A stretch of 64,000 bases of DNA from Acidobacteriota bacterium (lineage in GTDB: Bacteria; Acidobacteriota; Thermoanaerobaculia; Gp7-AA8), in contig QHVT01000012.1 of NCBI GenBank assembly GCA_003223645.1, positions 113,405-177,404 of the forward strand, given 5' to 3'. This document shows, piece by piece, positions 43,201-50,928 of the stretch. The position numbers and the translations under genes were made by a program. Numbering within the stretch: position 1 is the first letter of the stretch; the number at the start of each line of letters is the position of its first letter. The notes beneath the pieces are model-generated. The model ran no database searches, had not been told where the DNA came from, and was given only the letters and a program-made list of their open reading frames with translations.

Positions 43201-45521
43201 AGAACCTCGCGGACGCGCTGGAGATGCTCGGGCGCTGGAACGAGGCGCACGCGCAATTTCAAAAGTGTCTGAGTCTCGAAGGATTCGATGAGACGCGCGC
43301 GTCTCGATTGTCGGTATACGTGCCGCTGGCGCGGCTCACGAAGAAGCGCGGCGACATCGCGCGTGCGCTCGAGTACGGACAGAAAGCGCTCGCCGCGGGT
43401 GAGCGTGCACGCGACGAAGACTTGATCGCGGAAGCGGCGTACGTGCTCGCGGCGATCGAAGACGAGCGCGGAAACGCGGACGAGTCGGCGAAATGGCTCG
43501 AGCGATCGATGTCGATCTTCGAGGCGAATCAGACGCTGCACGGACTCGCGCGCGCGCATACGGCGGCGGCGTGTCAGGTGCTGGCGAAAGGCGATCTCGA
43601 CGCGGCGGTGCAGCACACGGAGATAGCCGACAAGTACGGACGGCAACTCGGCGATCGCTTCCAGCTCGCCAAAAATGACTGGGCGTGGGGAAAGATCCAC
43701 ACCGCGCGCGGTGAACGCGAAGCGGCCGTGGCGAAGTTCGATTCCGCGCGCGCCGCGTTCGAAGAGCTCGACACACCGTACGAACTGGCGCGTCTGCATT
43801 TCGACATCGGCGTGCTGCGCGAAGAGCCGGAAGAAGCGACGCAGTGGATCCGCAGCGCGATCCGCATCTTCGAGCGCCTCGACGCCTCACTCGACCTGGA
43901 GCGAGCGCGCGGCGCGCTGTTCCGCATCCGTCCCGCCGGCAAAGCGCCCGACCAAGGCGTCGTCGGTTTGTACGAAATCGTAAAAATCATCAACTCCACG
44001 CTCGATCTCAGCGAAGTGCTGAATCGCGTGCTCGACGTCTGCATCCGCCGCCTGCGCGCCGAGCGCGGAATGCTGATCCTCCTCGATCCGCTGACCGGCG
44101 CGCTGCGCACGCGCGTCGCGCGCAACATCAAGGAAGAAGGGGGAGCCGGACGCTCGCCGCAGTCGATCGTGAAGGAAGTGATCCAGACGGGACAGTCGGT
44201 GATGTCGGCCGACGCGCGCGCCGACCATCGCTTCGTCGAATCGGAGTCGGTGATCGCCGACAACATCCTCTCGATCCTCTGCGTGCCGCTCATCATCAAG
44301 GAGCGCATCGCCGGCGCGATCTACGTCGATCACCGCCAGGCGCGGCATCTCTTCTCGCAGAAGGACCTCAGCTTCCTCGAGGCCTTCGCCGATCAGTCGG
44401 CGATCGCGATCGAGAACGCGCGTTTGTACGAAGAGCTCGAAGAAGCGCGCACGCGTTTGTCGCTCGAAAACGAAACGCTGCGCCGCGAAGTGCTCGTCGA
44501 GAAACATCTCGACTCGATCATCGGACAGTCGGAACCGGTGGCCAAGATTCAGTTCGCGATCCGTAAAGCCTCCTCCGGACACTCGACCGTGCTGCTGCGC
44601 GGCGAGTCGGGCACGGGCAAGGGACTCGTCGCGCGCATCATCCACAACATCAGCCCGCGGCGGAACGGACCGTTCATCAAGTTCAACTGCGCCGCGCTGC
44701 CGGAGACGCTCGCCGAGTCGGAACTGTTCGGACACGAGAAGGGCGCGTTCACCGGCGCGGACCGGCGCAAGCTCGGACGCTTCGAGCTCGCGAACAACGG
44801 CGCGATCTTCCTCGACGAGATCGGGAAGATGTCGCTGGCGATGCAGGCGAAGCTCCTGCGCGTCGTCGAAGAGAAAGAGTTCGAGCGCGTCGGCGGCACC
44901 ATGACGCTGAAGTCGGACGTGAAGATCATCGCCGCGACGAACCTCGACCTCGAGCGCGCGATCGAAGAAGGCACGTTCCGCGAAGACCTCTTCTATCGCC
45001 TCAACATCATCCCGATCGTGATGCCCGCGCTGCGCGGGCGCAAAGACGACATCCCGCTCCTCTCCGAGCATTTCATCCGCAAGATCTGCAAGGACCTCGG
45101 CATCGACAACAAGCGCCTCGAGCCCGGCGTGCTCGACCTCTTCATGCGCTACGACTGGCCCGGCAACGTGCGCGAGCTCGAAGCCACGCTGCACCGCGCG
45201 ATCGTCATGTCGAACGGCGACACCGTGACGAAGAACGAGTTCTACAACCTCTACCGCGACACCACCCCCGCGCTTGTCGCCGCCGCAGCAAGCGGCGCCG
45301 CGCCGACGATGCCGATCTCCATCCTCAACCCCGTCGTAAACAAGATGGACATCACCAGCGACGTCTACGACGAAGTAATGTCCAGCGTCGACAAACAGCT
45401 GATCATGCGCGCCCTCGAAACCTCCGGCGGCCGCATCCGCGAAGCCGCAAGGCGATTGGGACTCGCCAGGAACACGCTCAAGTCGAAGATTCAAAAGTAC
45501 GCGATCGTGGCGCGGGAGTAG
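40218..45521 (+). CDS. Kinase / STAND ATPase / TPR / GAF / sigma54-activator fusion
   Basis: A 1767-aa protein. (1) Hanks kinase, about 15-275: AIK (K45), HLDLKPSNIL (134-143) and DFG (154-156) are present, but the glycine loop is degenerate (TLKKTAETCVY). (2) STAND/AAA-type ATPase: Walker A AGAEGMGKS (319-327) and Walker B LMLVIDDLQWADPST. (3) TPR array, about 690-1240. (4) GAF domain, about 1250-1410. (5) Sigma54-interacting AAA+: GESGTGKG (about 1462), GAFTGAD (about 1509) and EDLFYRLN. (6) Fis-type helix-turn-helix, about 1732-1765 (RIREAARRLGLARNTLKSKI). The intact GAFTGA loop predicts sigma54 activation. ATG 40218 was preferred to GTG 40191 nearer the kinase promoter. Confidence 0.93.
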   Translation: MDAPKAVPEISLPPRYQTRATLKKTAETCVYRVFDVADRREEAIKILCHEISDPQQILRFKTEFSTLASLEHASVIKVYDFGVLNDRYPYFTMEWIAGKKITDFFDGQNWDALYDVILQIASGLHHIHHLGIIHLDLKPSNILVGDDGNAKIMDFGVAIESRQVFDRQIRGTLQYMAPEVLKQDRVDSRADLYALGMTLYETVTGALPGYGKAPIDVIRMHLNEEIRRPSAINPRVPEKLEQIIVKLLEKDPRHRFPSAASLLQAVAEAAGTKAPRAELLVGRGELYAAPLIGRKQEVNQLMQLVAEAREGRGNGVILAGAEGMGKSRIVRDVTLRAQVDGARVFWGRCPTNRKTIYAPFFEIFEQMVLAVNPEADVGEEIRLILRPVVASAGPEASAPKHGQKFRLYNRIVQSMQDMYGYLSVGGESGGSPLMLVIDDLQWADPSTAELFSFLVGEAKSNRLLVIGTLTLETHGEAAIESQSPSFAFWEQRAKESSFALIRVETLSEPLVREHVQSLLGDANVSDELVRWMLWESAGSPLNIRRIIDYLIAHDYLQWKPEGWIADMERIRALRIPGGVSSILMEKVESLAAHPRAMFEIASVMGETMDLELLTKVSDLTPEETFAAVRELVRQAVADESSDGATIMFPQIHLRDSVYSAMPERRRMELHQRIAGALEPLAVNGSFQVIGQVAYHFARANDIERGTRYSIEAGDLATRTLAHEEATEFYRVALEMMDLGGVEEARKAEVREKLADAYYRRDDYRSAIHAYQFLLKSIQSRRPDDDANVEAARVMKKIGKVLDRRGDQDAAMTYYQGALAIYERLGHTVDVAEMLNRMAWLYRMRDDLATARETAERAGALLDAMEPTVVQGYVKNILGLIEYAGGNWQHSREFLAEAVAIGERLKSEHLCKVALTNLANTLWKLGDWDTALRYFRKNLDMSEAEGDLWDLVTAYNNVGVVEYGRGNFHAAAEYFEKSVRIDEKIGAVEHEALARENLADALEMLGRWNEAHAQFQKCLSLEGFDETRASRLSVYVPLARLTKKRGDIARALEYGQKALAAGERARDEDLIAEAAYVLAAIEDERGNADESAKWLERSMSIFEANQTLHGLARAHTAAACQVLAKGDLDAAVQHTEIADKYGRQLGDRFQLAKNDWAWGKIHTARGEREAAVAKFDSARAAFEELDTPYELARLHFDIGVLREEPEEATQWIRSAIRIFERLDASLDLERARGALFRIRPAGKAPDQGVVGLYEIVKIINSTLDLSEVLNRVLDVCIRRLRAERGMLILLDPLTGALRTRVARNIKEEGGAGRSPQSIVKEVIQTGQSVMSADARADHRFVESESVIADNILSILCVPLIIKERIAGAIYVDHRQARHLFSQKDLSFLEAFADQSAIAIENARLYEELEEARTRLSLENETLRREVLVEKHLDSIIGQSEPVAKIQFAIRKASSGHSTVLLRGESGTGKGLVARIIHNISPRRNGPFIKFNCAALPETLAESELFGHEKGAFTGADRRKLGRFELANNGAIFLDEIGKMSLAMQAKLLRVVEEKEFERVGGTMTLKSDVKIIAATNLDLERAIEEGTFREDLFYRLNIIPIVMPALRGRKDDIPLLSEHFIRKICKDLGIDNKRLEPGVLDLFMRYDWPGNVRELEATLHRAIVMSNGDTVTKNEFYNLYRDTTPALVAAAASGAAPTMPISILNPVVNKMDITSDVYDEVMSSVDKQLIMRALETSGGRIREAARRLGLARNTLKSKIQKYAIVARE

Positions 45522-45640
45522 CGGAGAGCGGGCGTCCCGCCCGCCCCGGGAGGCGGACGATGAGACCGTCAATCTTGAAACGCCGCCGCCCCGGCCGGCG
45601 TTCCAACATAGCAAGTCAAGCGCGCTTCAACGACGGATCT

Positions 45641-45734
45641 GTGGAGCGGCGGCCGCCCTCGGCCGCCGAATCTCGCGAGAAGCCGGCGGCCACTTCGACT
45701 TCGCTCAGTGCAGGCTCCGCGGCCGCCGCTCCAC
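45641..45734. repeat. GGAGCGGCGGCCGC palindrome with inserted segment
   Basis: The left arm (45641-45668) and right arm (ending 45734) match the 2221-2289 family, but the right arm is interrupted by about 24 bases containing TCGACTTCGCTCAGTGCAGG. It lies in the 266-bp gap between the giant regulator and the TIR gene; nothing else is evident there. Confidence 0.75.
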
Positions 45735-45787
45735 AGAATGTCAGTCATTGAAAGTACTCTGTCGTTTCGAGGACGGAGAGAGTCCAC

Positions 45788-46780
45788 TCACTTCCGGCGC
45801 GACTGTGCGATCTCGTGGCCTTCGATGGCAACGGTCCACCGCACGCCGTCCGGGAAGACGAGCTGATTGAAGTAGACGGCGGTCTTGCGCCAAAGCCGCT
45901 TGTTGTCGACCGGCGCGAAGCGATCCATCCACGTCAGAACTCCGTGCTTCATCTCGCTGATCGACGTCCAGAACCAGGCGTGGAATTCACTGCCGAGTCC
46001 GGAGCCTGACCAGAGTTTCTCATGCGAATGACAGACGGCATGCGGCCACGCCGAATGGATGAAGTAGGAGCGGTCCTCATCGAGGCAGGTGACGTCGATA
46101 TAAAGCCCGTCATCCTCGTCATATCGCCGCACTTTCGAGGAGACGAGCGGATTGATGCGGTCGATGAGCTCGCGGTTCGCGGATACGTGGCGCGGATGCT
46201 CGGCGAGATCGACCAGGAAACCGGCGAGCGTCACCGCGCAACGGTGCATCTCCCGCAGGAGCGGCTGCGTGAAATCGTAGATTCCCACAACGGGATTCCC
46301 CCACGCGGCGATGAGCAGACGGTCCTTCAACGGCTCGGCCAGCATTCGGAGCGCTCGCAGCAGACGGACATAACTATGATCGCTGATGAGATCGATGGCT
46401 TGCAGCTCCTTCAGCTCCTCGGTCAGCTCGCATCCTCCGAGCTTTACCGGCATGAGAAAGATCGTCCCCGCAGGCCGCCGCTTCGCCTCTTCCAGCGCGA
46501 TCTTCATTTCCACCTGGAAATAGCCCGTCTTCATCACGGCCGTGGGCGACAGATTGACGATCACTGCATCACTTTGCTGCACTTCTCTCGTGATGACGCT
46601 TCGCCAGTGCTGGCCGGGAAGAAGATCCTCGACGTCCATCCACGGCTCGAATCCTTCGGCGCGGAGGCGCTTGTAGAGCGACACCACCGCGTCGCGGTCT
46701 TCGGTGGCGTAGCAAAGAAAGACCCGCAGCGGACGCACGAAGTCCGCCGGAAGAAACTCTGCAAAATCGCTTGCGGACAT
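45788..46780 (-). CDS. TIR-domain protein
   Basis: A 330-aa protein with an N-terminal TIR domain: LRVFLCYATEDRDAV (first strand), LRAEGFEPWMDVEDLLPGQHW, SDAVIVNLSPTAV and FQVEMKIALEEA, where the Glu fits the catalytic glutamate of NADase TIRs. The C-terminal ~190 aa are not recognised. Bacterial TIR proteins often degrade NAD+ or make cyclic ADP-ribose signals in defence; alone, as here, function is uncertain. ATG 46780 (MSASDF) was chosen; the upstream extension is basic. Not clearly operonic with glgA, which is 126 bp upstream on the same strand. Confidence 0.82.
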   Translation of the reverse strand: MSASDFAEFLPADFVRPLRVFLCYATEDRDAVVSLYKRLRAEGFEPWMDVEDLLPGQHWRSVITREVQQSDAVIVNLSPTAVMKTGYFQVEMKIALEEAKRRPAGTIFLMPVKLGGCELTEELKELQAIDLISDHSYVRLLRALRMLAEPLKDRLLIAAWGNPVVGIYDFTQPLLREMHRCAVTLAGFLVDLAEHPRHVSANRELIDRINPLVSSKVRRYDEDDGLYIDVTCLDEDRSYFIHSAWPHAVCHSHEKLWSGSGLGSEFHAWFWTSISEMKHGVLTWMDRFAPVDNKRLWRKTAVYFNQLVFPDGVRWTVAIEGHEIAQSRRK

Positions 46781-46906
46781 ACGTCCACCGGTCCCGAGCA
46801 GCGGAATTCTACCTCCGCGCCATGCGGAAGACAGGCTCAGCCGCATACGTTCTCTATCAGCGCAGGCTCGGCCGCGTGCGCCAAATGTCGAGTCCGCGCA
46901 AGCGAA

Positions 46907-48379
46907 TCACGGCAGATTCGTCCCCACCCCCTTGCCACGCCGCACAGCGTTGTAGACGCCGACATACAGCTCTGCCGAGTGCTTCCATGAGAAGTCCTGG
47001 CGCATGCCGTTGAGGGCGAGCTGGGTCCAGAGCGCGGGGTCGTGATAACAGCGCTGCGCCCACAACACCGTGTCCCGCAAGGCCTGCGGCGTCGCCGCGT
47101 CGAACGCGAAGCCGGTCGCGTTCTCGCGATTCGTGCCGTCGTACGGAACGACCGTATCCGCGAGTCCGCCGACCCGCCGCACGATCGGTGGGGTCCCATA
47201 CGCGAGCGAATACAGTTGATTGAGCCCGCACGGCTCGAAGCGCGACGGCATCAGGAACGCGTCCGCGCCGGCTTCGATGCGATGCGCGAGATCATCCTGG
47301 AATCCGACGAAGCCCCAGAACCGCCCGCCGGAGATGTTCGAGTAGCGGTGCATCTGCCGCTCGAGCTCACGCTCGCCCGAGCCGAGCATCACGAAACGAA
47401 TGCCTGCGCCGACGAGATCGCCGAGGACCGGGAAGAGGAGATCGAACCCCTTCTGGTGCGTGAGGCGGCCGATGATGCCGACGACCATCCCGCGCTCATC
47501 GGGATTCATGCCGCACGATGCGAGCAGCGCGCGGCGGTTCTCGAGCTTTCTCGCAACCGTCGACGCGTCGTAATGCACCTCGATCTTCGGATCGACGGCG
47601 GGATTCCACACCAGCGGATCGATGCCGTTGACGATGCCGATCAAGTCGCCGCGCCGGCTGCGCAGGATCGGATCGAGTCCGAATGCGCCGTCGGGCGTCA
47701 GGATCTCGCGCGCAAACGTCGGCGAGACGGCGGTGATCGCGTCCGCGGCCACGATCCCGCCTTTCATCAGATTCACCGCGCCGTCCCAGTCGGCTTGCGG
47801 CAGCGCGTCGGGCGGCAATCCGAGAACGGGGAACAGACGGCGCGGATAGATGCCCTGATACGCGAGATTGTGGATCGTCAGCACGGTCGCCGTGTTCTGG
47901 AAGATCCAGTCGCGCGGGCGATCCCACGCGACAGCCATCGGCGCGAGCGCAGCGTGCCAGTCGTGCGCGTGGAGGATTTCCGGCGCGTTCCAGAGGCGAT
48001 GCATCGCCGCCATTGCCGCCCGCACGAAGAGCGCGTAGCGCACGATGCCGTCGTCTTCGCCCGTCGCCGCCGTGCTGTAGAGGTGCGGCCGGTTGAAATA
48101 CTCATCCGCGCCGATGAGAAACAGCGGAACCTCGGAGTCAGGAAGCTTCGTGCGGAGGATGCCGACCTGCTGCGCGCCGACAGAAAACGGCTCGCACGCG
48201 ACTTCCGGTTCGCCGCCGCGCTTCCGCATCGCCTCCCACACCTCCCGATACAGCGGCATCCAAACCGCGACGTCATGCCCAAGCTCAGCCTGCGCCTTCG
48301 GCAGCGCACCGGCGACATCGCCAAGACCGCCGCTCTTCGCGAACGGTGTGACCTCGGCGGAGAGGTGGGAGATGCGCAT
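46907..48379 (-). CDS. glgA: Glycogen synthase
   Basis: ADP-glucose-dependent glycosyltransferase (GT5) that elongates glycogen. The 490-aa product has the N-terminal ADP-glucose site KSGGLGDVAGALP, HAHDWHAAL, VNGIDPLVWNPAVD, RLTHQKGFDLL and the C-terminal SRFEPCGLNQLYSLAYGTPPIV with the retaining-enzyme EPCGL. Length and order match bacterial GlgA. No other glycogen genes are in view. Confidence 0.95.
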   Translation of the reverse strand: MRISHLSAEVTPFAKSGGLGDVAGALPKAQAELGHDVAVWMPLYREVWEAMRKRGGEPEVACEPFSVGAQQVGILRTKLPDSEVPLFLIGADEYFNRPHLYSTAATGEDDGIVRYALFVRAAMAAMHRLWNAPEILHAHDWHAALAPMAVAWDRPRDWIFQNTATVLTIHNLAYQGIYPRRLFPVLGLPPDALPQADWDGAVNLMKGGIVAADAITAVSPTFAREILTPDGAFGLDPILRSRRGDLIGIVNGIDPLVWNPAVDPKIEVHYDASTVARKLENRRALLASCGMNPDERGMVVGIIGRLTHQKGFDLLFPVLGDLVGAGIRFVMLGSGERELERQMHRYSNISGGRFWGFVGFQDDLAHRIEAGADAFLMPSRFEPCGLNQLYSLAYGTPPIVRRVGGLADTVVPYDGTNRENATGFAFDAATPQALRDTVLWAQRCYHDPALWTQLALNGMRQDFSWKHSAELYVGVYNAVRRGKGVGTNLP

Positions 48380-48401
48380 GGTTTCGGGCGATCACTATAG
48401 T

Positions 48402-48501
48402 CCTGCGCTCCGACACCGCGTTGATGTCCATCATCCGGTAGCAAATCAGTGGGTTTGCAGCCGATCGCAGCCGCCAGTTTCAGCAGCGTAATCGGTATAA
48501 C
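48402..48501 (-). pseudogene. XRE-type regulator remnant
   Basis: One minus frame reads ITLLKLAAAIGCKPTDLLPD, the exact type of end found in XRE/Cro helix-turn-helix proteins (TLLKLAAALGCKPSDLL). Upstream DNA no longer encodes the first helices of the motif and no proper start is present, so the gene is truncated. It sits at the left margin of the phenoloxidase-protease locus. Confidence 0.5.
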
Positions 48502-48527
48502 ACTGAAACCTAGGCACTTAGCGCAAA

Positions 48528-48560
48528 GAATCGCGATCTCGCGACTCACCTTGCGACTTG
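48528..48560. repeat. 33-bp imperfect direct repeat, left copy
   Basis: Matches 56567-56599 at 28 of 33 positions, beginning with an identical AGAATCGCGA. The two copies bracket the phenoloxidase-caspase-CHAT operon. Confidence 0.6.
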
Positions 48561-48697
48561 AAAAACTGCGTGAATGGCGTGTGCTTCGGTCGTGGAACAG
48601 TCACCGGAGTCGTGGGCCGGTGGGAGGGCCGAGGGTAGGGAAACGCCGCGAGCGGCCCCTCCTACTTTGGCAGACAGAAAAAGACGGAGGATCACGC

Positions 48698-50575
48698 ATG
48701 GCAACGCCACAACAAAGGGCGGAGTCGTTTCTCAAGCGGCCGACGGAACGGAAGCCGCTGCCTGTGACACAGGCGTCGGCGGCGGGAGTGGTCACGCTCG
48801 GCGCGGGGGACCAGGCTCCCACGCAGTTCCCGTTCACCACGTTCATCGATGAGCACGAGCAGGCCGGGCTCAGTGTGGCCGCGCAGATGATGCGCATCGC
48901 CAACGAGAATCCCGGCGACGACGGACTGCAGAAAGTCCTCGACTACGCGGAGGAGGAAGCGCAGCGGAGCAGCATCGACCTCGTGAAATACGCGCTGCAG
49001 GTCTTCATCACGCACCATCCCGCGGGACGACGGCTGCCGTCGCTGTCGCTGGAGGAGAGCGATCCCGCGCAGGTCAAGCCCTCCCACCCGCCGCTGTCGT
49101 CGGTGCCCGCCGGAGTGGTGACGCTCGGCGCGACCGGCGACGAGAAGAAGCTCGACTGGTATCGCGAAGACCCGGCCACGAGCGACCATCACGCCCGCTG
49201 GCACGTCGTCTATCCGCGTGCGGGCTCGCCTGACCCCAATAATCCCGGCATTCAGATCATGAAAGACCGCCAGGGCGAGTTGTTCCTCTACATGCACCAG
49301 CAAATGCTCGCCCGCTATGACACGGAGCGCCTCGGCGTTGGAATGCAGGCCGCCACTTCGCTGAGCGACTACGCCGCGAAGATCGCGGAAGGCTACGACC
49401 CGAACATCCAGGAGCTGACGGCGCGCGCCGACAACCAGAGGATGAGCGGGATTACCAACATCACCAAGTGGACCAAGGCGATCGTGACCGAGCTGCGCGC
49501 CGGCGCGGGCGACTTCAACGTGCCGCCGCGCACGGTTCCCGACGTCATCGGCTGCACGATCGAGCAGAACAACGGCTCGCGCAACCTGGCCAAGTACGGC
49601 AGTCTCCACAACAGCGGCCACGGGCTCATCGCCTCGATTCCCGATCCGCAGGGCAACCCCGGCCAGGGAGTCATGGCCTTCACCAGCACCGCGATCCGCG
49701 ACCCGGTGTTCTATCGCTGGCATCGCCAGGTCGACGACATCTTCGCCGCCGAATGGCAGGAGAAGCAGACCGTCCAGAATTTCGGCGACGCGCCGGCGAG
49801 CATCTCCATGCGCGACGTCCTGAATGGTCCGCAGAAGATCGGCGTCAGTCCCGACATCATCCTCTGCCGTGAAGACAAGGTGGCGGGCGATCCGACGGCG
49901 TTCGGCGAGGCGCAGTTCGGCGGCGCGAAGTTCGACAGCGACGCCGCGCAGAGCGGCGTCACGACCGATATCCTCGAGACGAAGATGGTGCTGCGCACCA
50001 TCGACGGCGACGCCGTCGAAGTTCTCGATCACGACGACTTCTACTACTTCCTCCGCATCCGCAACGACAACGCCGCGGCGAAAAAGGTGACGGTGCGCAT
50101 CTTCCTGGCCGCGGAGACGTTCATGGATCAGCGCCGCCGCTGGATCGAGCTCGACAAGTTCCAGCAGGAGCTGAAGGCGAGCTCGAGGACGGTGGTGGCG
50201 CGCTCGAGCAAGCTGGCGGCCGTCATACGCAAGCCGGCCCGCCGTCCCGACGCTCCTCCTCCGCCGCTCGATCCGGGCGAGGACCAGAACTGGTGCGACT
50301 GCGGCTGGCCGTACCATCTCCTGCTCCCGCGCGGGAAACAGGCGGGGATGAAGTTCCGGCTGCTGGTCGTTCTGACGGACTGGGACAAGGACAAGGTGGA
50401 ACTGGACGCGCACTGCGGGTCGACGAGCTACTGCGGCAAACGCGACATGAAGTATCCCGACCTCCGGCCGATGGGATATCCGTTCGACCGCAAGTGGCCG
50501 GGCGCGATCGCCGCGACGGTCCTGGCGCAGAAGAACATGGCCGCGCGCGACATCACCATCCGTTTCAAGCCCTGA
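48698..50575 (+). CDS. Prophenoloxidase/hemocyanin-like type-3 copper protein
   Basis: A 625-aa homologue of arthropod prophenoloxidase, in all three hemocyanin domains. N-terminal: FTTFIDEHEQAGLSVAAQMM through KYALQVFITHHPAG. Copper A: HARWH (H-x3-H) and GELFLYMHQQML. Copper B: YGSLHNSGHGLIA (LHNSGH gives H-x3-H) and AIRDPVFYRWH. All six copper histidines are therefore present. C-terminal: CGWPYHLLLPRG, SYCGKRD and MGYPFDRKWP, hallmarks of insect phenoloxidase. No signal peptide. GGAGG lies 7 nt before ATG 48698. Phenoloxidases oxidise phenols to quinones and are zymogens activated by cleavage. First gene of an operon with two caspase-clan proteases. Confidence 0.95.
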   Translation: MATPQQRAESFLKRPTERKPLPVTQASAAGVVTLGAGDQAPTQFPFTTFIDEHEQAGLSVAAQMMRIANENPGDDGLQKVLDYAEEEAQRSSIDLVKYALQVFITHHPAGRRLPSLSLEESDPAQVKPSHPPLSSVPAGVVTLGATGDEKKLDWYREDPATSDHHARWHVVYPRAGSPDPNNPGIQIMKDRQGELFLYMHQQMLARYDTERLGVGMQAATSLSDYAAKIAEGYDPNIQELTARADNQRMSGITNITKWTKAIVTELRAGAGDFNVPPRTVPDVIGCTIEQNNGSRNLAKYGSLHNSGHGLIASIPDPQGNPGQGVMAFTSTAIRDPVFYRWHRQVDDIFAAEWQEKQTVQNFGDAPASISMRDVLNGPQKIGVSPDIILCREDKVAGDPTAFGEAQFGGAKFDSDAAQSGVTTDILETKMVLRTIDGDAVEVLDHDDFYYFLRIRNDNAAAKKVTVRIFLAAETFMDQRRRWIELDKFQQELKASSRTVVARSSKLAAVIRKPARRPDAPPPPLDPGEDQNWCDCGWPYHLLLPRGKQAGMKFRLLVVLTDWDKDKVELDAHCGSTSYCGKRDMKYPDLRPMGYPFDRKWPGAIAATVLAQKNMAARDITIRFKP

Positions 50576-50579
50576 CCGA

Positions 50580-50927
50580 ATGATGACATCACGGGAGGAA
50601 TTGCAGGAGCGCATCGATCACGCGTTGCATCAGACGCCGGAGGAGTTCGGGCGAAGCACGTTCTCCGACTACGCCGATACCGCGATCGATCTCACGCGGC
50701 GTCTCTACGAACGCGCCGTCTCCGCGCACGATGCGGAGACGGCCATCGAGGCGGCGCTCGATGAATACGAGGCCTTCGCCGCGACCGAGGACAACGGCCG
50801 CGCGCGCCGCGCACTGATGGAGTTCGTCACGAACCATCCCGCGGCCGCGAAGCTCGGGCTGCGGGTTCCCGATCTCGAAGTACGAACGCCATGGATGGCG
50901 CGTCCGTCGCGCCGCGGAAAGCGATGA
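50580..50927 (+). CDS. Short protein resembling the hemocyanin N-terminal domain
   Basis: A 115-aa helical protein (ATG 50580 or 50583). Its C-terminal half, RRALMEFVTNHPAAAKLGLR, aligns with the first domain of the phenoloxidase next door (KYALQVFITHHPAGRRLPS): the ALxxFxTxHPA core and spacing of the preceding helices agree. No copper ligands. It is five bases from the phenoloxidase stop and one base from the caspase gene. In arthropods this domain carries the active-site placeholder, so a pro-domain or chaperone in trans is a reasonable, untested idea. Confidence 0.72.
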   Translation: MMTSREELQERIDHALHQTPEEFGRSTFSDYADTAIDLTRRLYERAVSAHDAETAIEAALDEYEAFAATEDNGRARRALMEFVTNHPAAAKLGLRVPDLEVRTPWMARPSRRGKR

Positions 50928-50928
50928 C

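Noticed and set aside
45788..46780. Thoeris defence system
   Set aside because: Thoeris needs ThsA (or a SIR2-type effector) beside the TIR gene; none is seen.
48698..50575. Ordinary bacterial tyrosinase
   Set aside because: The motifs HARWH, YMHQQ, LHNSGH, FYRWH and MGYPFDR belong to the arthropod hemocyanin/phenoloxidase family, not to the shorter bacterial tyrosinases.
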